DNA of 64,000 nt from Melanocharis versteri (Eukaryota > Chordata > Aves > Passeriformes > Melanocharitidae). The first letter of the stretch is position 1, and each line of letters opens with the position of its first letter. Made by a program: the position numbers and the translations under genes. Below the pieces are notes generated by a model. It did no database searches, had not been told where the DNA came from, and saw nothing but the letters and a program-made list of their open reading frames with translations. Positions 1 through 14,088 of this stretch are shown piece after piece. The DNA lies in the NCBI GenBank assembly GCA_013397845.1, contig VZTG01003808.1:829046-893045 (forward strand). The letters are read 5' to 3'.

Positions 1-1545
1 ACATAGACACGGAACGGAAAAAAATCAACCTAAATGGAAAGGGCATTGCTCCAACATTTCGCCATGCACTTCCCAGTATCCAAAGGAAAAGTTCTAGACT
101 GCTCACAACTTTTGACCAAGCTGCAGACTACCTGGATCAGACTGCTGCGGTTAACTACCTTCCGCGCCTTCAGTGGCAGGGATATCCTCACTAGATCATT
201 CTAGGATCAACTAGATACTGATTCTCCACGAAACTATTGGATCTGCCAGGCTGTTTGACTCTGTCATAAAAATGTCATTACAATCTATTACGTGTACCAA
301 TATTTCACTCCAATGTGCCACCTAACTTAAAGTAGTGATAGAGTTGCTTTTAAGTTATTTAAAAAGAAAACCGTAATCAATTTCATTCTTGCCCTACTGA
401 TTTTGGATCAAGGCATGTTTTTCAGTTAAGGCAAGACAATTTCATCCAAGACATTGTCTGGAGGCAGGAAGATTTGGTGCAAGTTCCACATGTCCTGCTC
501 CACCACCTGTCCAGCTGAACCACCTTGGGCTTCTGTGCCATGACAGTCCTGAGCCAAACAAATTGGATCCAGCATGAAGTCAAACACTTTATAGTTGCTC
601 ACCATGACACTACAGGTACTTTTAGCCATTGCACTTGAAATCTTGCCACTGAAAGGTACCAAGTTTGCCTTAAAAAACCCATAAAAATTAGCTATTACTT
701 AGTTTCCATACTCATTTTACTGTGTATTGATGCCAGTAACAACCCTGATGTTATTGGTCCAGAATCTTCTTCAAGTTAAAAGTCATTTCAATCACCTGGA
801 TGGAGCAAGGATTTTCTTTCAATACTGACCTTCTCCCACTTTACTGAAGGTCCCCCACTTTTCAGAGATAAGAAAGGCTTAGCCAGCTTTAAAAACTCTT
901 CTAGTTTGAATTATGTAGAACTGCTAATTTTAAAATATATATTAGTTTTTGATGTTTTTTAACATCCAGCAACACCACTTCTGACCTACATGTGTACTCC
1001 AGCAGCCCAGAAAAATCAGACCCACAGCTCTTTTGTTTACCCTTTTCCATAGCCTACTAGATGCCTGTGTTTGCAATTATCTCCCAGTGAACAGTCATGT
1101 AAAGTCAAAGGAAACAGAAAACAGATCTGTGATTTGAACCTTGCAGTCTCCACACTTCAACAACACATTGCATTGCAATTCACTGTTGTGGATGCTAGTA
1201 CTTGGTAGTGAACAATTGGGACATTACTGCATCCATTATACATTAATAACAGAAGCGTGTGTATCCTATTTTTCTTCCCTTTCTTTCCGCTCCTACCCTT
1301 TTTATGATAATTAACAAGGCAATAAACATGTAAAACTTAAAAACCACAGAAGTGGAAAACTGATAAAGGCCTCCGAAATGATACCAAGGAAAAAAAAGAA
1401 TCAGTGAACCAGAAGAACATATAAAGTTATTGCCATTGAGTTTGCAGAGAGCGGAAAAATTGAAAGAATAATAAATAACAAGGTCAATTAAGTTTTCCAG
1501 CAAGAACTGAATCCAAGGTGAACTGAGCTAACTTAAACAACCTGC
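1..1545. other. Intergenic, nothing recognised
   Basis: AT-rich unique sequence left of the first CR1 copy. There are no exons, RNA genes or clear repeats. The open frames are under 90 codons and look random. Confidence 0.6.
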
Positions 1546-2370
1546 CATAGATTCAAGGAATGGTTTGGGTTGGAAGGGACCTTAAGGATCATTCAATTTC
1601 AACCCCTTTGCCATGAGCAGGGATGCCATCCACTAGATCAGGCTGCTCAGAGCCCCATCCAGCCTGGCCTTGAGCACTTCCAGGGATGGGGTGTCCACAA
1701 CTTCAGGCAACCTGTTCCAGTACCTCGCAACCATCACAATAAAGCATTTCTCCCTAATACCTAATCTAAACCCAGCCGGGGACAGTTTGAAGCCATTTCC
1801 CCTTGTCCTGTCACTGCATGCCCTTGTGAAAAGCTGCTCTCCTGCTCTCCTGCAGGCCCTTCAGGTACTGGAAGGTGCTGTAAGGTTTTCCAGAAGCTTC
1901 TCTTTTCCAGGTGGAACAGCCCCAGCTCTCTCAGCCTGCCTTTGTGGGAGGTCTTCCAGACCTCTTCTGATCATCTTTGTGGCCCTCCTCTGGACTGGCT
2001 CCAGCAGGTCCATGTTCCTCTCGTGCTGAGACCCCAGAGTGGGGTCTCAAGAGAGAGGAGTAGAGGGAGGGAATCCTCTCCCTCATCTTGCTGGCGACAC
2101 AGGATGAAGTTGGCTTTCTGGGCTGCAAGTGCATATTGCTGGTCATGTCCAGCTTTTCATCCACGAACAACCCCAAGTCCATCTCCACAGGGCTGCTCTC
2201 AATCTGTCCATCCCTCGGCCTGTATTTGTGCTCAGGATTTCCCCAATCCAGGTGCGGGACCTTGAATTTGGCTTTTTTCACCCTCATGAAATTCACACAG
2301 GCCCACCTCTTGAGCCTGTCCCTCTGGATAGCATCACTTCTGTGCAACGTGTTGACTGCACCACACAACC
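1546..2370 (-). mobile_element. CR1 LINE, 5'-truncated copy
   Basis: Read on the minus strand this is the 3' portion of a CR1 retrotransposon, the dominant avian LINE. The 3' end at 1546 carries the degenerate tail (CATAGATTC on the plus strand) and the GGTTTGGGTTGGAAGGGACC block. From about 2368 down to 2010 it encodes the C-terminal part of the CR1 ORF2 protein, with DAIQRDRLKRWA, NPEHKYRPRDGQIESSP and DLGLFVDEKLDM. Short indels break the frame afterwards (HSGVSAREEHGPAG). It is a dead copy, truncated at the 5' end as most CR1 copies are. Confidence 0.92.
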
Positions 2371-5300
2371 TATGTTATCATGCAAACAAAAAGAGAGATT
2401 CCTTGTGCTGGAATAACAGATGCCATTCAGGCTTAGGGAGCAGGGAAGGAGGCATATTTTTTCAGGCACTTAGACATCCAGGAGTGTTAGCAGCTGTACC
2501 CAGCATGGAAAGGCAGCCTGTGCTCCCTCAGCAGCAAGTGTTCCACCCAGCCTGGCTCACGGGGACCGGGTCCTTCCCCAGCCCACATGCCTCGAACACT
2601 GCTCTGCAATTAGCAAAGCAGAACCTTAAGTGGTGGAACAGCAACATTACCCAGAGAGTCAGAGGGGAAATTCAGTCTACGCTGTGAAAATGGAGATAGC
2701 CAAGTGGTTGTGAGCTTTCGAGGAACTCTGCTGTGATGAGTATTAGCTTCATCTGTCTCATTGGCTACTGCCCTGCCACCTCATCCCCAGGTGCACATGT
2801 ACTTGCACACACAGACATATGGGCACACACAAGCCTCTGCATCCTGCCAGCTGAAAGCAGGAGCTTCCAGATAAAGTACATACACCGAGGTCTTTAATAA
2901 GCCATCATGACTAAATTTGGCAAGATTTCCTGTCTTGCTTCTTTTCTGTACCTCAGACTGTTTTGATCCATTTGTGAGAAATTTAGTTTTGGCAAGTGGA
3001 AGTCCTTTTTCACTGCCAGTGGTTAATCTGCTCTGTGACACATTCATCCAACCAGAGAAAATCCAATATTGACATTTGTACCTTGGGGGGAAAAGAGGTT
3101 AAACGCTGGATGTAAAATAAACTGCTGGACTGTGCCAAGCCACTGTGTAATATCTATATCATGCATAGGCAAGTTTCTTGCCCTTAGAACTCAGATGTAG
3201 CTCGATCACATCTGGATTGCACTATTATTCCACATAATCGGTCAAATGGATGCTGTTGGACAACATCTGGAAGTGTCTCTGATAGCTCAACTCAGTTGCT
3301 CCAGCCTTTTGGTAGTCCACTGAGAACAGATGGTTCACATACTGCTAAACCTCTTTCTTGTTTCCACCTGCTAAATAGGATTAAAAGGCAGCTTGAAGTA
3401 CAGTAAATACTCTCCCAACATTACTTTTGTCTACAAGAAATTACTGTCTTGGCCACAAGGAGGTTTTGCAGTTCCTGGTAAGAAGGAGATGGTCTGTGTG
3501 GCCAGACATTCACACGTGGGAAGGACTGACCCCATGAGCCCCAGTAAAACATGTCAGTGTTAATAATTCTCACTACTGCTGTGTCTAAGAGTCAGCCAGA
3601 AAAAAAAATGCTACTGTTCAAGGCAGTGTGCAAACACGGAGCATGGTGAGACCCTGGCTCCAAAGAGTTCATAGCCCAAAGAAGTCCTCATCGCCCTCTT
3701 CCCACCTATTTTTCATTTGATTTCCAGAGCTGGGTTTAAAAGTTCTGAAATCTGCGACCTTTGCATACCTTGTGCAATGCCTTTATCTGGGCACAGTCTC
3801 ACCGATTTCAGGAGACCTGCTTCTTAGATGTATGTGCTTTTTGTTTAGGCACACATGTACATGCTACTGGATGTGTATGTATATTCTGTATTTCAGATTA
3901 TAACAGGCATAAATGTTGTCTAGAGAATATTTCATAGAGGAAGATCAAAGCATGCAGTATTAAATTCTCCCTCTCCAAAACTAACTGTGCTTGATGTTGG
4001 GTGTAGTGCTGCTGAAAATAAGCAGGACTTCTCAAAGGTTAAGTGTTTTTCAACAAAGGTAGCAAGATAATATTGCAATAATGATCAGAATCAGCTGAGT
4101 TTTAAATCATGATTAAGTCTCGCAAAGCATTTATCTTAACTTTAAAATGTTAGAATGACCAACTGACTCTTTTTACACTTTGTCATTAAAAAAATATGGT
4201 GAAAAAGTTGAAAGTAACCTGCCATTCTGATTTACCCAAGTTTAGACAGAAATCTGAGAACCAGCCAGAGCTGGAAACAAAACACTGCTGCTGATTACTC
4301 TGACTGCTTACAAATGGAAACTAAGAGCTTTCATAAACAACTAACTTTTAAAATGCATTTTCTTCTTTCCTTTATATCTAGAACTCCATCCATTAATAAT
4401 GAGCCAAACCAAAGTGATGATGGTATCACACAGACTGCAAACATGCATTGCTTGCCTAAAAAATTCTTTAAATTTACTGAGGCCAGTGCTACTCACCCTG
4501 AACTTTGCATAAGACAAATTTAACAAAGCCAGAAATGGTATCCTGATAACTGTGTTTTCCTGACATCGTCATTTTAGTTAGAGAAATAACAGAGGAAAGC
4601 AAGGTGAACATCAGAGGCTGCTGAACTCGGATGTGCAACTAATGATTGGAAAAAAACCTTTCACAGCAGTAAATTTGAGCTCCACAACAAGGAAGACACC
4701 AACCACACAGAGCTGTAGTAATGCAATATTCAATGGGGTTTAGTCCAACCAAAGGTATAGGCATATCTTTAATGAAGAACATTGTGGCCAACAAAGCTGA
4801 GAAAAATCACTCAGAAATAACACCCAAAAACAATGAAAGACTACCGAGCATTATTTACCTAGACAACAAAAAAGTTTTAAAGCAGCACCGTACAAAAAAC
4901 TGGTTTATGAGAGGATAACTACAATATACTCAAAAGAATAGTGTTTTCATTCTCAGTTGAAAAGCATTTTACTTGATTACAAAAAAAAGAATAATAAAAA
5001 AAAAACCAAGGCACTCTCCTGCAAAACCTTCACAGTGGAAAGGTGTTTCAAGGCATTGCCCTGATGACCAGCTTATTGTAGCTCAGGTGAAGACATCTGA
5101 AGATGATTTGATCTGCAACATACAACGGTGTCAAGAATAAAAATTTAAGAAAGAGTTTATATATGAAACCAGGTGAAAAAAAGTGTATATAGGCATAAAT
5201 AGAGAGGAGCAGTGGATGAGTCTGGTATTGAGGACAAAACCACAAGTCCAGAACAAAGCAGTAAAAGCATCAAGCTGGTTAAACATGGATGAGAACAGTA

Positions 5301-6779
5301 GGACACTAAAATCCTGTCATGGCACTTTAAAATGATGAAAAGCTGTGTGCTCTGCCAGACATGGGATGTGAATCAGCAGGAGCGTCATTCAGCAAGGATC
5401 ACAGACCCAAAGTCTTCTCTTTGTGGATGTTAGGTAACCACACACATGTTTCTGAGGGACTACACAAGCAGCAGAACAGACAGCACATCCCCAGATCTGC
5501 CCCTTTGTTAAATATAAAATTATATCAGGCAGTCAAAATCAGTGCCACCACACTGAAGACTCACTGTGTCCTTACCCACTGGTTAGGCTACAGCTGGAGG
5601 CAGAATCCCCCTAAATCACCCTGGCACAAGCCAGCGGTGGATCACAGCTGTCTCCTCATCACTTTATTGTCTCTGAAAGAGACTATTTTTGTTTCCTTTC
5701 ATCTTGTTTCCTCTGGTTTATATTCACAATCATGTACAGCTTCGTCAGTGAGGAATGTAAATACCTACACATATGTGTATATATAGTTTTGCTTCTACTA
5801 GAGATCAAGGATTTGGTTTCATCAGAAAGTTGTCCCAGTGCCACAGAGGGCCAAATATCAAGGAAATTATATGTAATCCATCCTGTATTACCCATTCCCT
5901 TTAATCTGGAGTCTATTCCATAGATAGAGAAGGTGCATTAACAGCATTATCAGGGTGAGTCTGTGCTCCTAGGTACTCGGCAGCTACTAAAATTTCAGTC
6001 TTTAAAAGAAAAAGGTTAATGTCTATTATTATCCCAGACCTCCTGTTAAATCAGATGCAGACATGGTTTCCATCTACCTTTAAGGTTCCTCTTCATGTGC
6101 AGGGAGCATTTATTATCAGCATCAGCTTCATAATCTTGGGATGGGAGGCTCATCTGGCTCTGGTGTCTTCTTCATCTTCATTAACGCTAATTTCATTATC
6201 ACCTGTCCTGGAATGACCCTGGGATCACTCACTACTTCTTTCCTTCTCCTCTGGGAAATGAATTTCTGGTTTTGTCCTCAGCTACTGAACTGCTTTTGTG
6301 AGCCCTGCGGCAAATAATTAATATTAGCAGTATCCCCTTCATCTCTCACCAATCTGGGTGCCCCACCCCATCTTAAAAGCACTGCTGGCTCCTTGACTCA
6401 TCTTTCTGTTTCTGATATACACATTTTTAAAAGCCTCTAGAATATTCCGCTTGGCTCAGTAGTCTTATTTCATCCCTTGTGTGAGCTTTTCTCACTTTTT
6501 TTTTAAATTCATTTATTAACCTTCCTATTCCTCACCTTCCCTTCTTGCATTTGATGTTCAGCAGCTCTCAGAAGTCTTTTGCATGACATAAGAACCAATT
6601 TTTCCAGCTAATTATTCAACCCCTTCTCCTGTCTCTCCCCTCCCCCTCAAACAAAAGTGTTATGAAGGTGGGCTTGGGATGACAAGAGCATTGCAGGATT
6701 GAAGAAACAGCCTGAATTAAAGGTCTTTTCACAAAAGAGAGGTCTTGACTGAAAATCTCAGAGGGCCCCCTGACTGGAG

Positions 6780-8060
6780 GGAAAAGTTCTGTAAAAAGCA
6801 GATGCCCCAGCTCCTCTCCCTGGCAGCAGCAGAGGACATTGTCATCTGATAAGGTAGCAGGGCAATAACATTTTATTTCTGTCCCGCACCTAATGAATGG
6901 GGCTGTTTGGCACGAAACAGAAACATAAAGTGGGGGGAAGAATGACAGAAACATATAGCGGGGGAGGAATGACAATGACCAGGAGGGGACAGAAAAGGAA
7001 AGAAACCTCTTCTTCAGCGCTGTGTCTTTGACACACATCTGAGGTAATAAACGGGGAGTTTTATGAGCTAGTTGCATTTTAATCAATTTTTGCTCCTAAC
7101 TGCATTGGAGAGGCTGCTAACTTAGATTCATGTATGGCTTTGCACTGCTTCTTCACTGTTAGCAGCCTTATGAGAACGAAGTCTCCGCCGTGGACTACTG
7201 CTCCTAAAGAGCGCACGGGCAAGAAAATCTCCCCTGAACAAAAACAAAGAGGAAGAGCAGGATCCTTTGCATAAACAAGGGGAAAATGGAGCGATTGTGC
7301 TGCACAACATGAGGCAAGAGTGGAAGTTCGGTGGCTGGCAGCAACCCGCAGCCACAGATCTTTGGAGAAATAAATCCTGGCACCAGGAATTTGGGAGAGT
7401 CCAATAAAAACGTAGAAGCAGAGGCAGAAAACTCTTTCCTCCCGGTTGTGTACATGTGTCCACACAACCAGCATATGTTAAGCCTTTAAATGAACATTTG
7501 GCTGTGAAACAGTAGCTATGGCAATACGCAGGCACGGATTTATGTACTGTACGTACATATCTCGTAGAAAAGCTCTCTGTTTCTGAACCGGACTGGCAGC
7601 TGCTTGAAATTTTCCCCTTCCCTTTCCCTAAGGTCTCAGGTGTGGGATTCATGAGCCAGTGTCTCAGCTAGAACAGGTGTCTATCGCTGTGTAAATAGCA
7701 ATTAGGCCCAAATTTCAGACTTTTTTCAAATCCCTATCTGAGGAGAAGCCCAGGAATAAATAGTTGCTGTAACGGCCAGGGGTATTGTGTAGCATTATAG
7801 CCTCCAGCTGGGCTATTACATACTATAGACGGGTGAAGAATACAAGCACCTGACAGATGTGTTCTGTTAGCTTCATTAGAAAAGAAACAAAGAAACTCCT
7901 CAATTAATAGCAGTGGAGCCAAAGGGAAGGGGGGTGCGGGAGGGAGGAATCATAGCCTGTTATTTAAACAGAGTCAGGGAGCCTTTCACTGATGGCTTAA
8001 TATGATTCATTAATAAAAACAGCTTTTTGAATGCCCAGTTTAAGTCAAAAGAAATCACTA
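6780..8060. promoter_or_regulatory. Unique low-repeat stretch, possible regulatory content
   Basis: No repeats. It contains short conserved-looking blocks such as ACCTAATGAATGGGGCTG (near 6889) and GATGGCTTAATATGATTCATTAATAAAAAC (7991-8020). Three overlapping minus-strand open frames (7079-7652, up to 174 codons) match no protein I know and have cysteine/serine-rich, non-conserved-looking composition. I do not call them genes. Confidence 0.2.
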
Positions 8061-8266
8061 GCGTGGGTTTTTTTGTTGATGGTGGGTATTTTTTCCCTGC
8101 AAAAGAAGGGCAAAATGACAAACTAGAGTTTCTGAATTCATTTTGTGTGAGACTGCTCCTTCTTAAAGCTGCCTTTCCCTGGGGTATTTATCCCTCAGGG
8201 TGGTGGCACAGTCATCAGGAGTTGACGGGGTCATAGTGAGACTTTGGATGAGAGAGATTTGCAGGG

Positions 8267-8306
8267 GTAATATGGAAACATTCCATGTAATATGGAAACA
8301 TTCTGT
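8267..8306. repeat. 20-base tandem duplication
   Basis: Two adjacent copies of a 20-base unit: GTAATATGGAAACATTCCAT (8267-8286) and GTAATATGGAAACATTCTGT (8287-8306). They differ at the last three positions only. The flanking sequence is unique. Confidence 0.9.
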
Positions 8307-9324
8307 GTCTCGACTAAGAAGGTTTAAGGATTTCAAGGTGTCAAAAATGGAGCTCCTCAGTATGGTGGAAGCCAGATGCATCTGGAAAGCCACACCTTCC
8401 TATCACGATATGTTATTCTTGTTTTGAGGGCCTGAATGAACAGCAAAGCCATGTGGAGTGTAGCTCTCTGCCCCACTTCTTTAAAAGAGATAGACTCCAA
8501 GTCTCTATTTAATGCAATTTCAATTATGATAAACTTATGTACAAACTTTACCGTACTGCATCTCCTTCTTGTGCCCAGGTGCAGGACAGGGTAGAGAATC
8601 TTGCAGGTAGCTACAGAAACCACTTTGCTCCTCCTAGATGTAAGATGAAGCCATCACCACCTTTCATATCTGACACAAAACTCAAAGTTAATGTAATTCT
8701 TACCCTGCAGTGTTTACGGCTCTCACTGATGGTGGCTACAGGCGTTATCTTCCTGAAACACACTGGAAAGAGAGGGAGGTGTTTCAAACACTTGCAGTTT
8801 CGGGGGGCTCCCAACATGAAGCCATCTGTGCTGGCGGATTTTAAAATTGAAGAAATTGCCACAGCGCCTCCATGGGGTGGTGTAGAATAAACGGGAGGGA
8901 AAGGATAATTTGGCTCCTGAGAGTACAGGAGCCCTGCGATGGAGGTGGCCATTGTTTACATCCTGACCTGCCAAACAAACGCAAGAGAAAAGCTTGTAGG
9001 ATTTACCAGGCTCCACCTGGGCAAGGGAGTGGTGGTGGTGTGGCTCTCATGCAGCGATGTGGATCCATGCGGTCCAAGCGTGGTGATGACAAAGCTGGTG
9101 CACTGAGTCGGAGTGTTGGCTTGATGAAATTTTTTACAGAAAGATTGAGACCAGCAATACCTATCAACTCCTTTCGCATATTTCCCTGCAAGTGGTTTCC
9201 CATAGTGCATTAAATGATCTTTTGTCAAAGCCTGCCTCTAAATGTACCAAACGATGGGTCTTTCATCACTTCCCAAGGGACAGTTGTCCATGGCCAAATT
9301 GATCCAGCTGTCAAGAAGGATTCT

Positions 9325-9545
9325 TTTATATATTCAGCCTAATTTTTCCTATTCTTAATTTCATCCCATTACTCTTAGTTAAACCCACTCCTATTGTCCT
9401 AAATAATTCACCTCCCTCAGGAATTTACCCCCTCCATGTATTTGTAGGCTATTCTTTTGTCCCACTGTAGTCTTCACTTAGCAAAGCTATCTATATTTAA
9501 TTCTTTTAATCTCTCTTCATAAATTAGTCCCTCCAGCCAGTGAGG
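9325..9545 (-). mobile_element. Ancient degraded LINE fragment (CR1-like)
   Basis: The plus strand runs CAGCCTAATTTTTCCTATTC, CATCCCATTACTCTTAGTTA, then TATTTGTAGGCTATTCTTTTGTCCC and CTTTTAATCTCTCTTCATAAA. The order and wording match the reverse complement of old amniote CR1-type LINE 3' regions (Tyr/Leu-rich block, CCCCTTAGTC-like block, 'TCTTTCCTCATA' block). It is far more diverged than the young CR1 copies here. The exact subfamily is not assigned. Confidence 0.55.
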
Positions 9546-11867
9546 GGAAGGGCACATTTGAGACGTTCAGTGATGAGCTAGGATTCTCTGCTACAGTCAG
9601 GATGTCTAGAGCATGGAAAATGCCTAGGGGAAGCCTAAACATTCATATTACTTTTTTTTTTCTTTTCCCCAAGTGTTTGAATGGCTGTAGACAAAGTGAT
9701 ATTTCTGAAGGAGAAAAACACTACTAAAGATCTCTGTTTAATTCTCCCTTTCCTGTGCCACTGTTGTAAATGTCTGCTTTGTCCTCAGTTAATAACCTCC
9801 ACCACCAGCTGGCCAGCTCTTGCTTACAAGCTTCGCCTTCCTTTACACCCTAGCCTAGATTTTTTATATATGCGTGAAAAGCAGGAAATCAGACAGTTAG
9901 TGTAAAAACAGGTTAAACTCTGTATGATGATAAACAAGAGCACTGCTGTTTTGGCATGCTGGAGGTTTTGCCATCAGGCTTAAAGAAGCTGTTTACTTGT
10001 GATCGTTGGTATACTTGTGAAAAAGTTACTGCTTTTCTAATGTACATAAATTCCTGATGAAAGAGATAGCAGCACTATCTTCTTACTCTACAGACAGAAT
10101 TAGACAAGAGCAGTTACTCTTGCCCTTCCCACCCAAAATTAATGACTTGGAGGATTCAGACTTATGAGTTAGATGTAAATTAATGACTGCTTTATTTGAA
10201 TTGTTAGTTTCCTTCCTAAGGGTAGTTTGTATGATAGCAAAGTCTCCCTTTAGGAAAAACCTGCGTAATTCTGTGTGACTTTCATTTATTTGCTGCAAAT
10301 CACTCTCTGTTTCAATCAAGTTCTACATCTGAAGAAACTGAAGTGACTTATACCAGGAGATGAGGATAGCATAGTCTTTGAACCATGGTTTGGGGTTTTT
10401 ATAAAAAAAGAGTAGTTGTTGTTATTACTTGTACTTTATATCACTTTTCCTGTGTAACTTAAACACTCCTTTACCAGCAAGTCGAATTTTATGTAAAAAC
10501 TTACATCTTGACACAATCTTAAGGTAGCCATCAGTATTCGTTAAAGGGGCTATAAGATTATTTGACTTTTGTGCTGAAAAGGGATTTTCAATTGCTTTAA
10601 ATACATCCAAAGACTTGGAATGACTGGGCCTGTGCATTGAAATGATTTAAATATCTAAAAGAGAAATGCAGAATCCAGCACATGAACCAGTGCCCGTAAT
10701 TGGCTCTGATACTTCAGCAATTTATTTATTTTTCTCTACAGCTGACTTAATACCAAAAAATGAATTCAGTACTTGCCAAAATGCCTACTGCAAAAAAAGT
10801 CAAACAATTCATATTTGGGTCATACAAACCTGAGAAACATTAGAGACCAATAAATGAGGTCTTCTGGAGGATATGAAAATAAACAGACCCCTATGTTAAT
10901 GTGAAACAATTCAGTCTTTAAGCCCCTGGCTATTATTTTTTCTTTTTGCATTGTGGCAACACATAGGATCACTTTGGGTTATGAATGCTGTATAAGCACG
11001 AAACCCAAAGAAATCCTTAACTTTAGAGTTTTTACACTAAGGAAAGTAATTGGATCATGAGAGAGCCAGGGATGTGCGTGTACACATGTACAGGGAAGAA
11101 GAGCATCCATGGCATGCACAAGGTGCCCTATGAGTGCCTTTTTTCTCTCAAGGATTCCTCCTCTTCCACCACAAAGCCCATTTGTCTGTTCAGTGACCAG
11201 AGCAATGGCTTAATGTGGCTGGCGGTGGCTATTTCTAGAGTCAGGAGATGCCCATGAAGAATTCATCCAAAACTGTGAGACCCTCTGATCCTTCCCTCTG
11301 GAGTCTCAAGGTCAAGATCCTGACATGGTATCTCCACACATCAAACAACTTTGTTCCAAAAGAAGAGAAAAGAGAGTATTCGCTTCTCTTGCAATGTTTA
11401 TGGGTCAACATGAGTGCAAAATGCGAATATACACATGCTGGAAATTCTATTTTAATCTCTGGGTTTGTTATATTTTCTTCTTTCATCATCCTGCATTGCA
11501 AATTATTCTAGTTCTATTTCTCTGGTGTATTAAACTAGTGCATTGCTAAGTCTCAGCTCTCCATTCAGGTTCTGGCATCAAAGCCTTAGGCCAATTTTAT
11601 TTCATTTGTATTTGCTGTCAGAGTAATGTCTTTATTCTAAAATGCCCTTCTCATATCAACTTCTCAGGTGGCTTGACAAAAGTAGAAAGTGTGAGGAAGG
11701 AAAGAAACCCTCCCCCATGCTGCGGTCTGCTGTATTGCTTTTATGTTTTCACCTTCTCTGAGGGGGAAAATGTACAACACACATCGAGAAAATGGAGTTC
11801 AGGACGCCATTTAACACTGAAAGAGATATTTTTCTAATCCTAGCTACGCACTTGACCTGTTCTATTT

Positions 11868-12031
11868 TATGTATGTGTATATGTATATGTATGTGTATAC
11901 GTATGTGTATATGTATATGTATGTGTATACGTATGTGTATGTGTATGTGTATATGTATATGTATATACCTATATATGTATGTGTGTGTGTGTGTGTATGT
12001 ATGTATGTGTGTGTGTATGTATGTATGTATT
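11868..12031. repeat. TG/TA compound microsatellite
   Basis: About 160 bases of alternating purine-pyrimidine built from TATG, TGTG and TATA units, with two TATACG interruptions (near 11898 and 11928). It ends in (GTAT)n. Open frames here (VYMYMYV...) are artefacts. The stretch is prone to length variation and to non-B DNA. Confidence 0.97.
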
Positions 12032-14088
12032 TAAAAAGCCCACACACACAGTTTTAAAAAACACTCAAGCTGCTGTTGCTCTGGGCTAATTTATTTTCAA
12101 CTGCAAGTGGCACATTTACTCAATTACAAACAAAATTTTAGTAAAGCAGGGTGAAAATCTATCACATCCAATTATGATGACAATGCAGTGCCATGCAGCT
12201 GAGGGTTAGGCTGGGACCAGACGTGTTTTTCTTGAGGCCATCAAGGATTGCGCTGGAGCTTTTTTTATGTGTGGGTGGAAAAGTGATTTAAGCTGAATGA
12301 CAGGAAGCCCAAATCATTTTGTCATATTAAAGACTGTCAAGGACCCACCTCAGGATAGAAGTGTTTCTTGTGAGATATAATGCCAGAATTTGGCAAGGTA
12401 AGGATGGCTGTAAGCAGGATATTTTAAATGTCACAGGACAAGGGGAAGAATAAAAAAAGTTTATCTGCTGGTTTTGCACATTAAGCAGTTGCTGCACTGA
12501 AAAACTTTTATTCTGTTTAATATTCCCCATTGTGTCCAGCAAAGTGCACTTTGCATTCTAATAGATTTTAGTTGTGAAGAACAAATGTGTCCTACCTATA
12601 AAATCACATGCACCTAAACATATATAACCAAACATTTTAAATCCCCTTGCATACATACACATCTGCCTGCAGCAATCCATGCATTGGCAAAATCAAGGCC
12701 ACTGAAATTTCTGGGTCACGTACTTTTGCAAAGATCTCAGTAAGCAGTGCCACCTCGCATCCCCCTCACACTTTGTTTTCAGAAATAACGATTCTCACCC
12801 CTTTAAAAATAATAAGGATTTGGGTGGCACAAAATACAGATGCTTCCCAAGCACAAACACATGCATACGTGTTTTGAAGGCTACTCCCTATTAAGTGTTT
12901 TGGTTTTGGTTAGTTTAATCTGTGTCCTTAATGGTTTAATGCAGAACAATGGGTTTCTCAATTTAGGAATGTGCATGTTAAAAGCAGGGATTAGATGAGA
13001 CCTCTGTACCAAAGCAATGAGTTCCACCAGGGTATTTCAAATAAATCGAACCTGCAGAAATCATCACTACACTTTGGATCCCAAAAATGTTGTGCCTTAG
13101 GAATGGAGTATTTCAGAAAGTAGTCAAACAGTGTCAGTAATTCAGCATCAGCAGTCAGGAAAAAGAAACTTCAGTTCACTGCATTGCTAAGCGAATGAAG
13201 CTGATTGCTCCCTTGCAAGCGATGATGATTCAAACTCCTCAAAAACTGTAACAACTTCCAGCAATGTTTTCCTTTGACAGCTCTAGGACAAACTTTTTCA
13301 TTCATTCACTCTTTTCTCTGAAGAGTTATGTCAAAATAAGGGATGAGTAAATCCTGCTTCTTTACCTGCTTTCTTTTGCTTTACCCCACAGCTCTGCTTT
13401 ATTCTTTACGGGAAAAACAAGTTGAGGTAAAAGAAGAAGTAAAACGATTAGAAAACAAAACATTAAAGGAGTTCTCAGTAAAATAAAAATGGAAAAATTC
13501 TAAAGCATTTATCGAACACCTACTTTTGCCACAGTCTGGGGAAGAGCAGAAACATCTCTGCAGTCTTCCAATATATTGCTGTCTGAATGTGTGTTCATAT
13601 TTTAGATACTATAGTGACAGATGTAAGAGAAGTGAGTTTTTTTACTGCAATTGGATGACAAAAATTATGGGATTGAATAAAATCTTCTTTCTTTGGGTAT
13701 GCAGATACAGAAATGTAGCATGCATCTATAATATTATGTCTTTACATATTATTCACACAACAATGTGTTTTGATTTGCTGCACATTACGGAAGACTTAAA
13801 ATACTAATTGTAAAAAACTTGCCCTGACCACCTCCATCATACACACAGATGCACACTTATTTTCTATACAGTAACTCCTCTTTCTAGTGATCCTTATAAG
13901 AATATTTGCTCAGAACTAGGAAGGCTGAGAGGATGCATTGAAGGGCCACTCCTGTAGCTACTTTTAGCAGGGTCATACAGGGGTTGATAGTGACATTTTT
14001 ATGTTTCTTCTCTGGCCTTTATGCTTCTCTGTGTGCTGTATTTAAGGCAATAAACCCAGAGTGAAATATAGAAACCACAAATTCATTT

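Larger units (their letters stand above)
2371..9324. other. Intergenic between CR1 and ancient LINE scrap
   Basis: Mostly unique AT-rich DNA with short A runs near 4981-5005. The features recognised are the 20-base duplication and the candidate regulatory stretch listed separately. No coding exon is seen. Confidence 0.6.

Noticed and set aside
1570..2687. Plus-strand frames over the first CR1 copy
   Set aside because: They are the antisense of a retrotransposon.
7079..7652. Overlapping minus-strand open frames up to 174 codons
   Set aside because: No homology recognised, three frames open at once, no splice or promoter support.
11792..12057. Frames encoding Met-Tyr-Val-Cys repeats
   Set aside because: Microsatellite translation.
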